A stretch of 64,000 bases of DNA from Fen-1364 sp049515135 (GTDB taxonomy: Bacteria; Spirochaetota; Spirochaetia; SZUA-6; Fen-1364): NCBI GenBank assembly GCA_049515135.1, contig JBEKUJ010000014.1:62001-126000 (forward strand), read 5' to 3'. Below the pieces are notes generated by a model that saw only the letters and a list, made by a program, of their open reading frames with translations, did no database searches and was not told the origin of the DNA. This document shows positions 42,676 through 51,034 of the stretch, one piece after another; position 1 is the first letter of the stretch, and each line of letters starts with the position of its first letter. A program made the translations under genes and the position numbers.

Positions 42676-44436
42676 ATGGCCCGGATCAAGTTGGGGAAGC
42701 TCGAGATCGATCCTTCGCGGAACCCGGCCGTCCTGGACACCACGACATGGGATCCAGCCGGTGCAGTGCGGCAGGTGAAGGCCCTGGGCGCGCCTTTCTG
42801 GGACCAGGTTGCCCGTGGCCTGGGGAGCCCTGTCACCCGTGCGGGGGCGGCCCTCCGCGCGGAGGCCGGGGAGTGCCAGGTGCATCCCGGGTCGCACGCC
42901 ACGCTGCGCGGGGCGGACCTAGCACTTGCAACCCTGGGGGACGGGCAGGACATCCTCATCCGGATCGGGCAAAACTATGACGCGGGTACCCTGGGGAAGC
43001 CCCTGGACAGTCTGGCCCTTTCCGACGGGCTGCGCCTTACCCTTCATCCCACGGACATGCCGGTGCTCCAGCGCTACCTTTCGGACGCCAATCCCGAGAA
43101 GGCGCCCCGGGCAATGGGCCCGGTGCCGCGCCTGGGCATTGGCAACCGCCATACCGTGGCTGTCTGGCCGGCCGCGTTTCGCGCAATGGACAAGGGAGGT
43201 TTTGCTGCGAACGTCATCCAGAACTCCCTGCGGGAGCTCAACCTCCTTGAAGACCTGAAGCAGGGCAGGCCCGCCCACGAAAACTACCTCTTCGGGTTTG
43301 GCAGCATCGCGGAGGGGCACACGGGGAGCACGTTCGAAGGGCTGCTCCACGCCGGCGTGTTGGCTGCCGTGAAGGCCACAACCTGCCCCCGGTACGGGGC
43401 GGATGCCGACCACATCCAGGTGAAGAGAGGACCCGAGGGCCTTGCCCGCGCAAAAAGGGTGGTAGAAGCCTCCCGGTACTACAGCTTTTTCACCCTGGAC
43501 GTATCGGACATTCTGGACTACGGCGCCATGAGAATTCCTTCCGACTCCGACGCCCGTGCGCTCCTGCCCGCCACGCTGAAGGACCCCGGGCTGGAAAAGG
43601 ACCTGCTCAGCTATCATGGCCGGAGCAGGATCGTGGCTGGCCGGCACTACGCGTTCAGCGAGGCCCAGATCGGCAGGCTCGTCGGGAAGTACTGGAATGC
43701 GCTGCAGGCCGTGCAGGAACTGTGCGCGCATCTTTCGAAGCTGAAGGCTGGTGTCCCCTTCGACGTTGAGCTCTCCATCGACGAGAACCCGCCCGAGATC
43801 TCCACCGCGGACTGCATCACCTCCGTGGAAGAAATGGTTTTCCTGGTGATCGAGATGCAGAGGCGTCATCTCGCCGTGACGCATATCGCCCCGAACTTCG
43901 GAGTCGAGAAAGGAACCGACTATCGCTGCCCGGACGGCCTTGCCGGCCTTGAAGCGCGCATGCGCCAGCTTGAGAGGATTGCCGAGGATTACAACTTCAT
44001 GCTGGACTGCCATTCGGGGGACGATCTGAAAAAGGCGACGCGCCTGGTCTTCGGCAGGGCCAGCGGCGGGAGGATCAATTTCAAGCTTTCCCCCCAGCTG
44101 CAGATACTGTTCGCGGAGACCCTGTACGATGTCCAGCGCGAGCTGTTCCTGTACTGGTGGAACGACGTGTATTCTTTCGTCAGGGACGAGGCTGCCAAAG
44201 GCTCCTCTTTTGCCGCAAAGTGCATCAAGGAGCTCGAGTCGAGCCCGGACCCGCACCCGGACGCCAGCCTGTTCCATTATTACTGCTTCGTCTCCGTGGG
44301 CAGACGCGATGCCGGAGGCAGGTTTGTCAATCGGGAGCGCCTGTACGACCTGTCCCCCAGCCTCATGAGCGAATACAGCAGCCGCCTGGAAGCCTGGCTG
44401 CTGGAGATTGCAGACGACCTCTACGGCCAGGCGTGA
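42676..44436 (+). CDS. UxaE-like (tagaturonate epimerase family) protein
   Basis: A 586-residue protein that I assign, from motif recollection only, to the tagaturonate/fructuronate epimerase (UxaE) family. Supporting blocks are EGHTGSTFEGLLHAGVLAA, RYGADADHIQVKRG, DVELSIDENPPEIS, HLAVTHIAPNFGVEKGTDYR and NFMLDCHSGDDLKKAT, with several His/Asp/Glu residues suitable for a metal site. UxaE interconverts C4-epimeric ketouronates. It is cytoplasmic and follows the transaldolase by 9 bp with TTAGGAGCAGAG as ribosome site. The alternative is another large sugar isomerase/aldolase-like barrel. The family call should be checked by profile search. Confidence 0.55.
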   Translation: MARIKLGKLEIDPSRNPAVLDTTTWDPAGAVRQVKALGAPFWDQVARGLGSPVTRAGAALRAEAGECQVHPGSHATLRGADLALATLGDGQDILIRIGQNYDAGTLGKPLDSLALSDGLRLTLHPTDMPVLQRYLSDANPEKAPRAMGPVPRLGIGNRHTVAVWPAAFRAMDKGGFAANVIQNSLRELNLLEDLKQGRPAHENYLFGFGSIAEGHTGSTFEGLLHAGVLAAVKATTCPRYGADADHIQVKRGPEGLARAKRVVEASRYYSFFTLDVSDILDYGAMRIPSDSDARALLPATLKDPGLEKDLLSYHGRSRIVAGRHYAFSEAQIGRLVGKYWNALQAVQELCAHLSKLKAGVPFDVELSIDENPPEISTADCITSVEEMVFLVIEMQRRHLAVTHIAPNFGVEKGTDYRCPDGLAGLEARMRQLERIAEDYNFMLDCHSGDDLKKATRLVFGRASGGRINFKLSPQLQILFAETLYDVQRELFLYWWNDVYSFVRDEAAKGSSFAAKCIKELESSPDPHPDASLFHYYCFVSVGRRDAGGRFVNRERLYDLSPSLMSEYSSRLEAWLLEIADDLYGQA

Positions 44437-44451
44437 AGGAGATCTGACACA

Positions 44452-45273
44452 ATGGAGAAAAGACTGGACGGCAAGGTGGCAATCGTGACAGGGGCGGGCT
44501 CTGGCATAGGCAGAGCGGCAGCCATCCGCCTGGCCCGGGAGGGGGCCCGCGTGGTCATCGCTGACATCAGCGAGGATTCGGCAAACGCCACCTCCCGGCA
44601 GGTCTCCGAGATCGGGGCCGGCAGCATGCCGGCCAGGCTCGATGTGTCGAAGCCTGCCGACATCAAAGCCCTGGTGGAGCGGACGGCGCGGGAAATGGGA
44701 AGGATCGACATCCTGGTGAACTGCGCGGGGGTGGTCCAGAGCAAGCTCTTTCTTGAAGTGACGGAAGCGGACTGGGACCGGGTCATTGACATCAACCAGA
44801 AAGGGACGGCATTCACGGTCCAGGCCGTTGCGGCGCAGATGGTCCGCCAGGTGCCGGAGGCCGTCAGGAAAGCCGGCCTGGCAGACCGGTCCTACGGAAA
44901 GATCGTGAACTTCACCTCCATCTCGGGCAGAAGGGGCAGGGAGTACCAGCTTGCGTACGCGGCCAGCAAGGCAGCCGTCATCAGCATCACGCAATCCGCG
45001 GCCCTGGCATTCGCCCCGATGGGGATCAATGTCAACGCCATCGCGCCGAGCGTCGTCATGACTCCCATGTGGGAGCAGAACAACAGGGAGAAGGAGCAGG
45101 CTTTCGGTGTCGACGCCAGGAAAGCAAGCGAGGAGTTCGTGAGCCGCATCCCCTTGAAGCGCCCGGGGACAGTGGAGGACATGGCCGGGGCAGTGGCATT
45201 CCTCTGCTCGGCGGATTCCGACTACATCACGGGGCAGACCCTCAATGTGGACGGCGGCTACGAGATGGACTAA
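44452..45273 (+). CDS. SDR-family NAD(P)-dependent oxidoreductase
   Basis: A 273-residue classical short-chain dehydrogenase: TGAGSGIGRAAAIRLA cofactor motif, VIADIS acidic residue favouring NAD+, NCAGVVQSKLF, the SISGRRG serine, YAASKAAV Tyr/Lys pair, and the terminal LNVDGGYEMD. An inserted stretch around residues 130-150 (RQVPEAVRKAGLADRSYGK) is longer than usual. In this operon it could oxidise an aldonate to a keto-acid or reduce an aldehyde product such as tartronate semialdehyde. GAAGGAGATC precedes ATG 44452. Confidence 0.9.
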   Translation: MEKRLDGKVAIVTGAGSGIGRAAAIRLAREGARVVIADISEDSANATSRQVSEIGAGSMPARLDVSKPADIKALVERTAREMGRIDILVNCAGVVQSKLFLEVTEADWDRVIDINQKGTAFTVQAVAAQMVRQVPEAVRKAGLADRSYGKIVNFTSISGRRGREYQLAYAASKAAVISITQSAALAFAPMGINVNAIAPSVVMTPMWEQNNREKEQAFGVDARKASEEFVSRIPLKRPGTVEDMAGAVAFLCSADSDYITGQTLNVDGGYEMD

Positions 45274-45286
45274 GAGGGAAGGAAAA

Positions 45287-46099
45287 GTGCCCGGCCATCG
45301 CTACTTCCTTTCCATCCAGACGGTGCTCCCCGACACCTACCGGGAGGACCGGGTTTTCAGGGACACCCTCCGGGCACTGCAGCAGGCCGGCTACGACGGG
45401 GTGGAGCTCAATGTCCGGGATCCGCGCACAGAGGATCCAATTCGCCTGGCCTCATTCCTTTCTGATTTCGGGCTTTCTCTTTCCATGCTTGCCACGGGCC
45501 TGGCCGCGCGAAACAACGGCCTTTCCCTTGCCACGATTGCGGAGGCCAGGCGCAGGGAGTCCGTGCAATGGACTAAGGAGGCGCTGGCCTTTGCCTCCAC
45601 CATCGGGGCAGGGGTGATTGCTGGTTTCCTCAAGGCTGCCGCGGGGGAGAACACCCCTTCTCATCGCAAGCAGCTCGAGAGATCGGTGGCGGAGATTGCC
45701 CCCGAGGCCCAGCGGCGGAAGACACCTTTCCTGGTGGAAGCCATCAACCGCTTCGAATCCCCGCTGGGAAACAGCCTTGCGGAAGTCCTCGAGCTGATGG
45801 GCGGGAGCATCAACCCTTTCTTGCAAGTCCTGCCGGATACCTGGCACATGAGCATCGAGGAGTCCCATATGGAGGCATCCCTGATCCGGTTCAAGGACCA
45901 TTTCTCCTCGGTCCATCTCTCGGACAACAACAGGCTCTTTCCCGGATTTGGAGGCCTGGATTTCGGGAAGATCATCGGCGTGCTCGACGCTCTGGGGTAC
46001 AGCGGGAGGCTCGCCATTGAGGGGAACCTGAAGGGGTCTTTCATCGAGGACGCCAGAAAATCTGCGGATTACCTCCGCCCTTTCCTTCGCGCGGACTGA
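45287..46099 (+). CDS. sugar isomerase/epimerase-like TIM-barrel protein (PF01261-like)
   Basis: A 270-residue xylose-isomerase-like barrel. Metal-site candidates are the Glu of FLVEAINRFE, D and H of LPDTWHMSIEE, H of SSVHLSDNNR and the terminal Glu in LAIEGNLKG. The PGFGGLDFGKIIGVLDALGYSG segment is typical of tagatose-3-epimerase and hydroxypyruvate-isomerase-like members. Size fits either. GTG 45287 is chosen because GGGAAGGAAAA lies just upstream and no ATG fits. The next gene starts immediately after its stop, so it is part of the same operon with glycerate kinase. Confidence 0.82.
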   Translation: MPGHRYFLSIQTVLPDTYREDRVFRDTLRALQQAGYDGVELNVRDPRTEDPIRLASFLSDFGLSLSMLATGLAARNNGLSLATIAEARRRESVQWTKEALAFASTIGAGVIAGFLKAAAGENTPSHRKQLERSVAEIAPEAQRRKTPFLVEAINRFESPLGNSLAEVLELMGGSINPFLQVLPDTWHMSIEESHMEASLIRFKDHFSSVHLSDNNRLFPGFGGLDFGKIIGVLDALGYSGRLAIEGNLKGSFIEDARKSADYLRPFLRAD

Positions 46100-47488
46100 A
46101 TGGCGGAATCCGTGGATCCAAGACGCGACCTCACGAAAATCGCCCTGGCCTCCATAGCCTCCGTGGACCCGCGCGCAATCGTTGCCAGGAGCATGAGCGT
46201 TGACGCCGGTGTCCTGCGCGTGCGGGCCGGCGGCGCCGCGCGTGAGCTCGACCTTTCCCGATTTCAAGAGATTTTCGTCCTTGGCTTCGGAAAGGCCGCG
46301 GGGCCAATGGCGCAGGCTGTCGAGGATGTGCTGGGGTCAAGGATCACAAAAGGCCTGATTGTCGTGAAGCCGGGTCAGGAAGTCCAGCTGGGCAGGATCC
46401 GCCAGTTCACGGGAGGACACCCTGTGCCGGATGAGAACAGCGTGCGCGCGGCCGGGATGATCGCAGCGCTCGCCGATGAAGGGGATGAGCGGACGCTGGT
46501 GATCACCCTGATCTCCGGCGGCGGTTCCTCACTCATTGCAGCGCCCCTGCCTCATGGAGGGACCGAGGTCACACTGTGGGACATCCAGGAGACCACACGG
46601 CAACTCCTGGCCTGCGGCGCTGAAATCCAGGAGATCAACTGCATCCGCAAGCACCTGCTCCTTCTTGCCGGAGGCAGGCTGGCCCGGCGCATCGCGCCTG
46701 CGCAGGCAATCAGCCTGGTGCTCTCGGACGTTGTCGGGGATGACCTGCAGACCATTGCTTCGGGACCGACCTCTGCGGACACAACAACGTATGAACTTGC
46801 TCTTTCGATCATCGAGTACTACGGGATAGGCTCCGCGCTGCCGGGGCCGGTCATGAGCTTCCTGCGGGCTGGCGCGGATTCAAAGATTCCTGAAACCCCG
46901 AAGCCCGGAGCTGCGGAGATCTCATCCTGCTCCAACTTCCTGGCAGGCACAAACCTCCTTGCGTTGAAAAGCGCCGCAGACGAGGCTGCGCGCCTGGGCT
47001 ACTATCCGTTCATCCTCACGTCTCACCTGGCAGGCGAAGCCCGGGAGGCGGCCCGCACGCTTGCCGCTGTGGCCAGGGACGTGGCAGCCTCCGGGATCCC
47101 GTGCGACACGCCGGCATGCATCTTGGCGGGCGGCGAGACAACTGTCACGGTCCGGGGGACCGGACAAGGAGGGAGGAACCAGGAGATGGCACTGGCCTTT
47201 CTCTGGGAAATGCAGAAAGACCTTGCCCTTCTGTCGGGGACGCGCTTCCTGTCCTTCTCAACGGACGGCGAGGATGGCCCTACCGATGCCGCAGGCGGAT
47301 TTGCGTTCCCTTCCATGGTGAAGGGACTGGAGACCGCAGGCATGAGCATCCAGGAAACGCTTCGAGAGAATGATTCCCATACGCTGCTCAAAAAGCTCGA
47401 CGGGCTGTTTATCACCGGTCCGACCGGCACCAATGTGTGCGACATACAGATTGCATTGGTGACTCGCACGCCTTCGAATCCCTTCTAG
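46100..47488 (+). CDS. glycerate 2-kinase (DUF4147/MOFRL type)
   Basis: A 462-residue kinase of the class II glycerate kinase family, which makes 2-phosphoglycerate from D-glycerate and ATP. Visible blocks are VLGFGKAAGPMAQAVE, the GGHPVPDENSV motif, LISGGGSSLIAAPLP, LVLSDVVGDDLQTIASGPTSAD, and the C-terminal MOFRL region GGETTVTVRGTGQGGRNQEMALA with STDGEDGPTDAAGG. ATG directly abuts the previous stop. It is the only clear entry point from this operon into lower glycolysis, implying that the pathway produces glycerate. Confidence 0.93.
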   Translation: MAESVDPRRDLTKIALASIASVDPRAIVARSMSVDAGVLRVRAGGAARELDLSRFQEIFVLGFGKAAGPMAQAVEDVLGSRITKGLIVVKPGQEVQLGRIRQFTGGHPVPDENSVRAAGMIAALADEGDERTLVITLISGGGSSLIAAPLPHGGTEVTLWDIQETTRQLLACGAEIQEINCIRKHLLLLAGGRLARRIAPAQAISLVLSDVVGDDLQTIASGPTSADTTTYELALSIIEYYGIGSALPGPVMSFLRAGADSKIPETPKPGAAEISSCSNFLAGTNLLALKSAADEAARLGYYPFILTSHLAGEAREAARTLAAVARDVAASGIPCDTPACILAGGETTVTVRGTGQGGRNQEMALAFLWEMQKDLALLSGTRFLSFSTDGEDGPTDAAGGFAFPSMVKGLETAGMSIQETLRENDSHTLLKKLDGLFITGPTGTNVCDIQIALVTRTPSNPF

Positions 47489-47500
47489 GTGGTCTGCTTC

Positions 47501-47851
47501 TTACACCTCGATGGAGCGGGTGGCGACTATCTCCACGCCATGGAAGGCCCCCAGCAGGTCGCCCTGACGGACGGGCAGGGTGACCTGCATCCTGGAGATC
47601 TCCTGCAGCACGGAAGGAATCAGGTCCCGCGGGCAGGGCTCCCTGCTGCGGACCGGCAAACGCGGATGAATGGGCGAGCCTGTGGGGCACGTGGCGGTGA
47701 CGACCCTGCGGGGATCCACCAGCTCGTCCTGCGCATATTGGGCGCCTCGGGAGCACTGGTTGCCGCTGACCGTGATAGATCCATCCGGCTGGAACTCCGC
47801 GCTCATTGCGCAGCCGATGGGACAGCTGATGCAGGTCAGGTCCTTCTTCAT
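47501..47851 (-). CDS. DUF1667 small redox-associated protein
   Basis: A 116-residue cytoplasmic protein beginning LTCISCPIGCAM with a CxxCxxxC cluster, plus a further Cys in GNQCSRGAQYA and one in ATCPTGSP. This matches the DUF1667 family commonly encoded beside GlpA-like and FAD-disulfide oxidoreductases, where it may bind an Fe-S centre or act as a small electron-transfer subunit. ATG 47851 overlaps the stop of the FAD oxidoreductase gene (ATGA). It is the third gene of a compact minus-strand trio and converges on the glycerate kinase gene. Confidence 0.88.
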   Translation of the reverse strand: MKKDLTCISCPIGCAMSAEFQPDGSITVSGNQCSRGAQYAQDELVDPRRVVTATCPTGSPIHPRLPVRSREPCPRDLIPSVLQEISRMQVTLPVRQGDLLGAFHGVEIVATRSIEV

Positions 47852-49098
47852 GAAAGGGAAACCTCCAGCACGGCGTCCGGCGGCAGGTCCGCCAGGTCAC
47901 GCTCCTGCAGCGTGATGGCGATCATCTCGGAGGGCTGGACGTGGTTCAGGACCGCTCTCTTGAGCTGGCGGTTTTCCGCCCGGACGGCAAGCTCGGCCTT
48001 GTTCTTCACGATGAGGGGGCGGAGGTAAAGGCGGTTGCCCCGCTGGGGATCCACCCGTGACGGATTCACGTAACGCACGTTGGAGCCCGGTTTCACCCTG
48101 ACCTGCCGGGCTGGGCGCTTTCCCGACAGGTAGTCGGCCACGAACCCTCCGGTGAGCCGCGACTCCTCGCTCACGTTGTCCACCAGGTCGTGAACGTGCA
48201 GGACGTTCCCCGTGGCGAAGATCCCGTCGACGGACGTCATCATTGTTGCATCCACGACGGGGCCGTTGGTGGCAGGAGTTATGGCGACCCCGGCGGTCTT
48301 GGAAAGCTCGTTCTCGGGGATTAATCCCACGGAAAGCAGGACCGTGTCGCAGGGAATGCGGAACTGCCCCGACGGGTCCGGCGCCCCGTTTCTGATCGGG
48401 GTGACATCCAGACCCTCCACCCGATCGCTCCCGTGGATGCGCGAGACGACATGGCTCAGGTAGAGCGGGATGGAGAAATCGTTCAGGCATTGGACGATGT
48501 TTCTGGTGAGGCCGGAGGGGTAGGGCATGATCTCCACGACCGCGTGGACCCGGCAGCCCAGCCACGCAAGCCGGCGCGCCATGATGAGACCGATGTCCCC
48601 GGACCCGATGATCACGATTTCCCTTCCCGGCAGGAAGCCGTCTATGTTGACGAGCCTCTGCACAAGCCCCGCGGTGTACACTCCGGCCGGCCTGCTTCCC
48701 GGGATGCGCAGGTTACCCCTGTTTCTCTCCCGGCAGCCCATGGCAAGCACTATTGCGCGGGCTGAGACCCTCATGACGCCGTGCTCCGCGGAGTAGCAGG
48801 TCAGCTCGCGCGCGGCGCCGTTTGTGGAAATCTCCCCGACCGTCGTCCGCGTAAACACCGCAATTCCGGTTTCCTCCACGCCGCGCGTGGCGCGCTCGGC
48901 GTACTCCGGACCCGTGAGGTCCTCCCGGAACTCGTGAAGACCGAAGCCATTGTGGATGCACTGCAGCAGGATTCCGCCAAGCTCGTCATCCCGCTCGATG
49001 ATGCATACATCGGCTCCGCGCCTGCGGACCTCCAGGCCGGCCGCCATGCCGGCTGCGCCGCCGCCGATGACCGCGGTGTCCACTTTGATCTCTTTCAC
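47848..49098 (-). CDS. FAD-dependent pyridine nucleotide oxidoreductase, GlpA-partner type
   Basis: A 416-residue flavoprotein. It begins with the FAD-binding motif VIGGGAAGMAAGLEVRRRGA and ERDDELGGILLQCIHNGFG. A second nucleotide motif IVIGSGDIGLIMARRLAWLG and a closing DGIFATGNVLHVHDLVDNVSEES follow. It starts at GTG 49098, overlapping the GlpA-like stop. Proteins of this kind are found next to GlpA and DUF1667 genes and probably pass electrons between glycerol-3-phosphate (or a similar hydroxyacid/polyol) and NAD. The C-terminal extension of about 60 residues after the FAD domain is typical of this subgroup. Confidence 0.88.
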   Translation of the reverse strand: MKEIKVDTAVIGGGAAGMAAGLEVRRRGADVCIIERDDELGGILLQCIHNGFGLHEFREDLTGPEYAERATRGVEETGIAVFTRTTVGEISTNGAARELTCYSAEHGVMRVSARAIVLAMGCRERNRGNLRIPGSRPAGVYTAGLVQRLVNIDGFLPGREIVIIGSGDIGLIMARRLAWLGCRVHAVVEIMPYPSGLTRNIVQCLNDFSIPLYLSHVVSRIHGSDRVEGLDVTPIRNGAPDPSGQFRIPCDTVLLSVGLIPENELSKTAGVAITPATNGPVVDATMMTSVDGIFATGNVLHVHDLVDNVSEESRLTGGFVADYLSGKRPARQVRVKPGSNVRYVNPSRVDPQRGNRLYLRPLIVKNKAELAVRAENRQLKRAVLNHVQPSEMIAITLQERDLADLPPDAVLEVSLS

Positions 49099-50534
49099 AG
49101 ACGTCCCCGCAGGAGGAAGCTTTCCCTCCCCTTCTTCGTGATGGCCCCCGGCTCCGACCCGGTCTCCCTCATGAGGATCTTGAGGATGCGCGAAGTGCAG
49201 AAGCCTCCCTGGCACCGGCCCATTCCCGCGCGAGTGAAATACTTGATTCCGTCCATGGTGGTGTGCCCCTTCCTGATGGCCGCGACGATCTCCGCCTCGC
49301 TGACCTTTTCGCACCTGCACACGACGTTCCCATAGCGCGGGTCGGCGGCAACGAGACTTTCGGCTTCGAAGGGGCCTGCTTCACGGAGCCGGGGGACCTG
49401 CTCGATGAAGGGGTCGAAGTCCTTCTTTTCCGCGAGATCGACCCCTGCCTTGCGCAGGAGGTCCTTGACGTACTCCCCGACAGCCGGGGACGCGGTCAAT
49501 CCGGGGGACTGGATGCCGGCCACCTGGATGAAGTGTGGCACGGCGCGTGAAAAGTCGATGAAGAAGTCCTCATCCTTGAGGACCGGGCGCAGGCCGGCAA
49601 ACGATGTGATGACATCCTGCTGGGAGATGCGGGGCACGAGCCTCTTGGCGTAGTCGAAGATCTTTTCCAGCTCTTCCGCCGTGGTGGAGAGGTCGGTCTT
49701 GTCCCCGATATCGCGGGCAGTTGGGCCCACCAGGACCGTGCCTTCCACGGTGGGAATCACAAGGACTCCCTTGGAGTTATGCGTCGGCACCGGGAAGAGG
49801 ACCCGGGAGGGACAGGCGGGCGTCGAGCGGTCCAGGAGGAAGTACTCGCCTTTCCTGGGGGTGAGCGGTATCTCCTCCGCCTGGAATGCCCGGGAGACTT
49901 CGTCCGCGAACAGCCCGGCTGCGTTGACGACCCACCTCGCGCTGAGGGAGCGTCCGTCCTCCGCGCTGACACGCCATGACGCCCCGTCGAACGCGCCTCG
50001 TGTCACCTTGAAGCCCGTGAGGAGCCGCGCGCCGTTCTTGCATGCGGACTCGACAAGGCAGAAGACGAAGCGATACGGCTCGATGATGCCGCCCGAGGGC
50101 GCATGGAGCCCGCCCAGCACGTCCGGGGACAGGAGCGGCTCCAGCTCCAGCATCCTCTCCCGGGAGCACATCTCTATCCCGACGGACCCGTTTTCCACCC
50201 CCTGGGCGTAGAGCTGGCCTATCACCTTCATTTCGTCGGAATGCGTTGCCACCACCAGGATGCCGCATCTGCGAAACGGAAATCCCAGCTCCCGATGGAG
50301 CTGGTCGAACATGGCATTCCCTCTGATTTCCAGCCGTGCCTTGAGGTGCCGGGAGCTGTGATGGAAACCGCCGTGGATGATGCCGGAGTTCGACTTCGAG
50401 GTGCCGAAGGAAACGTCGCATTCCTTGTCCACCAGCGCAACGTCGAGCCGATAGGCGGAGAGCTTTCTGGCTATGCTTGCCCCGCTCACACCTGCGCCGA
50501 TGACCAGCACGTCGTATGAATCGGTATTTCGCAT
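49095..50534 (-). CDS. GlpA-like FAD-dependent dehydrogenase with BFD-type [2Fe-2S] domain
   Basis: A 479-residue DAO-family flavoprotein. VLVIGAGVSGASIARKLSAYRLDVALVDKE binds FAD. SKSNSGIIHGGFHHSS resembles the active site of glycerol-3-phosphate/2-hydroxyglutarate oxidoreductases. The C-terminal BFD-like domain has VCRCEKVSEAEIVAAIRKG and GRCQGGFC, giving four Cys for a [2Fe-2S] cluster. Length and domain order fit anaerobic GlpA-like proteins, although many of these are annotated by similarity only. It is the first gene of the trio with GTGA coupling downstream. Either sn-glycerol 3-phosphate or a 2-hydroxyacid from the neighbouring pathway could be the substrate. Confidence 0.87.
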   Translation of the reverse strand: MRNTDSYDVLVIGAGVSGASIARKLSAYRLDVALVDKECDVSFGTSKSNSGIIHGGFHHSSRHLKARLEIRGNAMFDQLHRELGFPFRRCGILVVATHSDEMKVIGQLYAQGVENGSVGIEMCSRERMLELEPLLSPDVLGGLHAPSGGIIEPYRFVFCLVESACKNGARLLTGFKVTRGAFDGASWRVSAEDGRSLSARWVVNAAGLFADEVSRAFQAEEIPLTPRKGEYFLLDRSTPACPSRVLFPVPTHNSKGVLVIPTVEGTVLVGPTARDIGDKTDLSTTAEELEKIFDYAKRLVPRISQQDVITSFAGLRPVLKDEDFFIDFSRAVPHFIQVAGIQSPGLTASPAVGEYVKDLLRKAGVDLAEKKDFDPFIEQVPRLREAGPFEAESLVAADPRYGNVVCRCEKVSEAEIVAAIRKGHTTMDGIKYFTRAGMGRCQGGFCTSRILKILMRETGSEPGAITKKGRESFLLRGRL

Positions 50535-50618
50535 CTGTGCGTGAAGGATATCCTAACGCAATACCACCGCCAGGGGAAGGCTTGACTCCGTCCCCCCGCA
50601 GCATCATTTTCTCAATAT

Positions 50619-51014
50619 ATGGAAGATATCGGAAAGCTGATCCTTCGTTTGACCACGGCGGGCCTGATCCTGTTCCACGGAGTATCGAAGATCATCCATG
50701 GCATCCCGATGATCCAGGGCGCGGTGACCGGGTTCCACATGCCGGCTTTCGTTGCCTACGGCGTGTACGTCGGAGAAGTTGTTGCCCCGCTTTTCATCAT
50801 CGCCGGGCTGTGGACCAGGATCGCCTCCCTGGTCGTGGTGTTCAACATGATCATGGCTATTCTACTGGAAGCGCACCGAAACGCGTTCGTGCTCCAGCGG
50901 ACGGGGGCCTGGGGGCTGGAGGCGGAGGCTTTTTACCTGCTCACCGCCCTGGTGATTTTCTTGATTGGGGCCGGGAAGTACAGCGTCATGCAGGAAAAGG
51001 GCTCCCTGGTCTGA
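50619..51014 (+). CDS. DoxX-family membrane protein
   Basis: A 131-residue protein with four hydrophobic helices. LILRLTTAGLILFHGVSKIIHG and GVYVGEVVAPLFIIAGLWTRIASLVVVFNMIMAI are typical of DoxX/YphA-like proteins, which are four-helix membrane proteins linked to quinone redox or oxidative stress in some bacteria. No obvious ribosome site precedes ATG 50619, and a TTGACT at 50582 could give a very short leader. It stands alone between the divergent GlpA-like gene and a convergent unknown gene. Confidence 0.85.
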   Translation: MEDIGKLILRLTTAGLILFHGVSKIIHGIPMIQGAVTGFHMPAFVAYGVYVGEVVAPLFIIAGLWTRIASLVVVFNMIMAILLEAHRNAFVLQRTGAWGLEAEAFYLLTALVIFLIGAGKYSVMQEKGSLV

Positions 51015-51034
51015 CCCGCCGCCGGTTTGCGCGC

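Noticed and set aside
42919..44994. 691-codon minus-strand frame opposite the UxaE-like and SDR genes
   Set aside because: It spans two real genes on the other strand and has no recognisable motifs.
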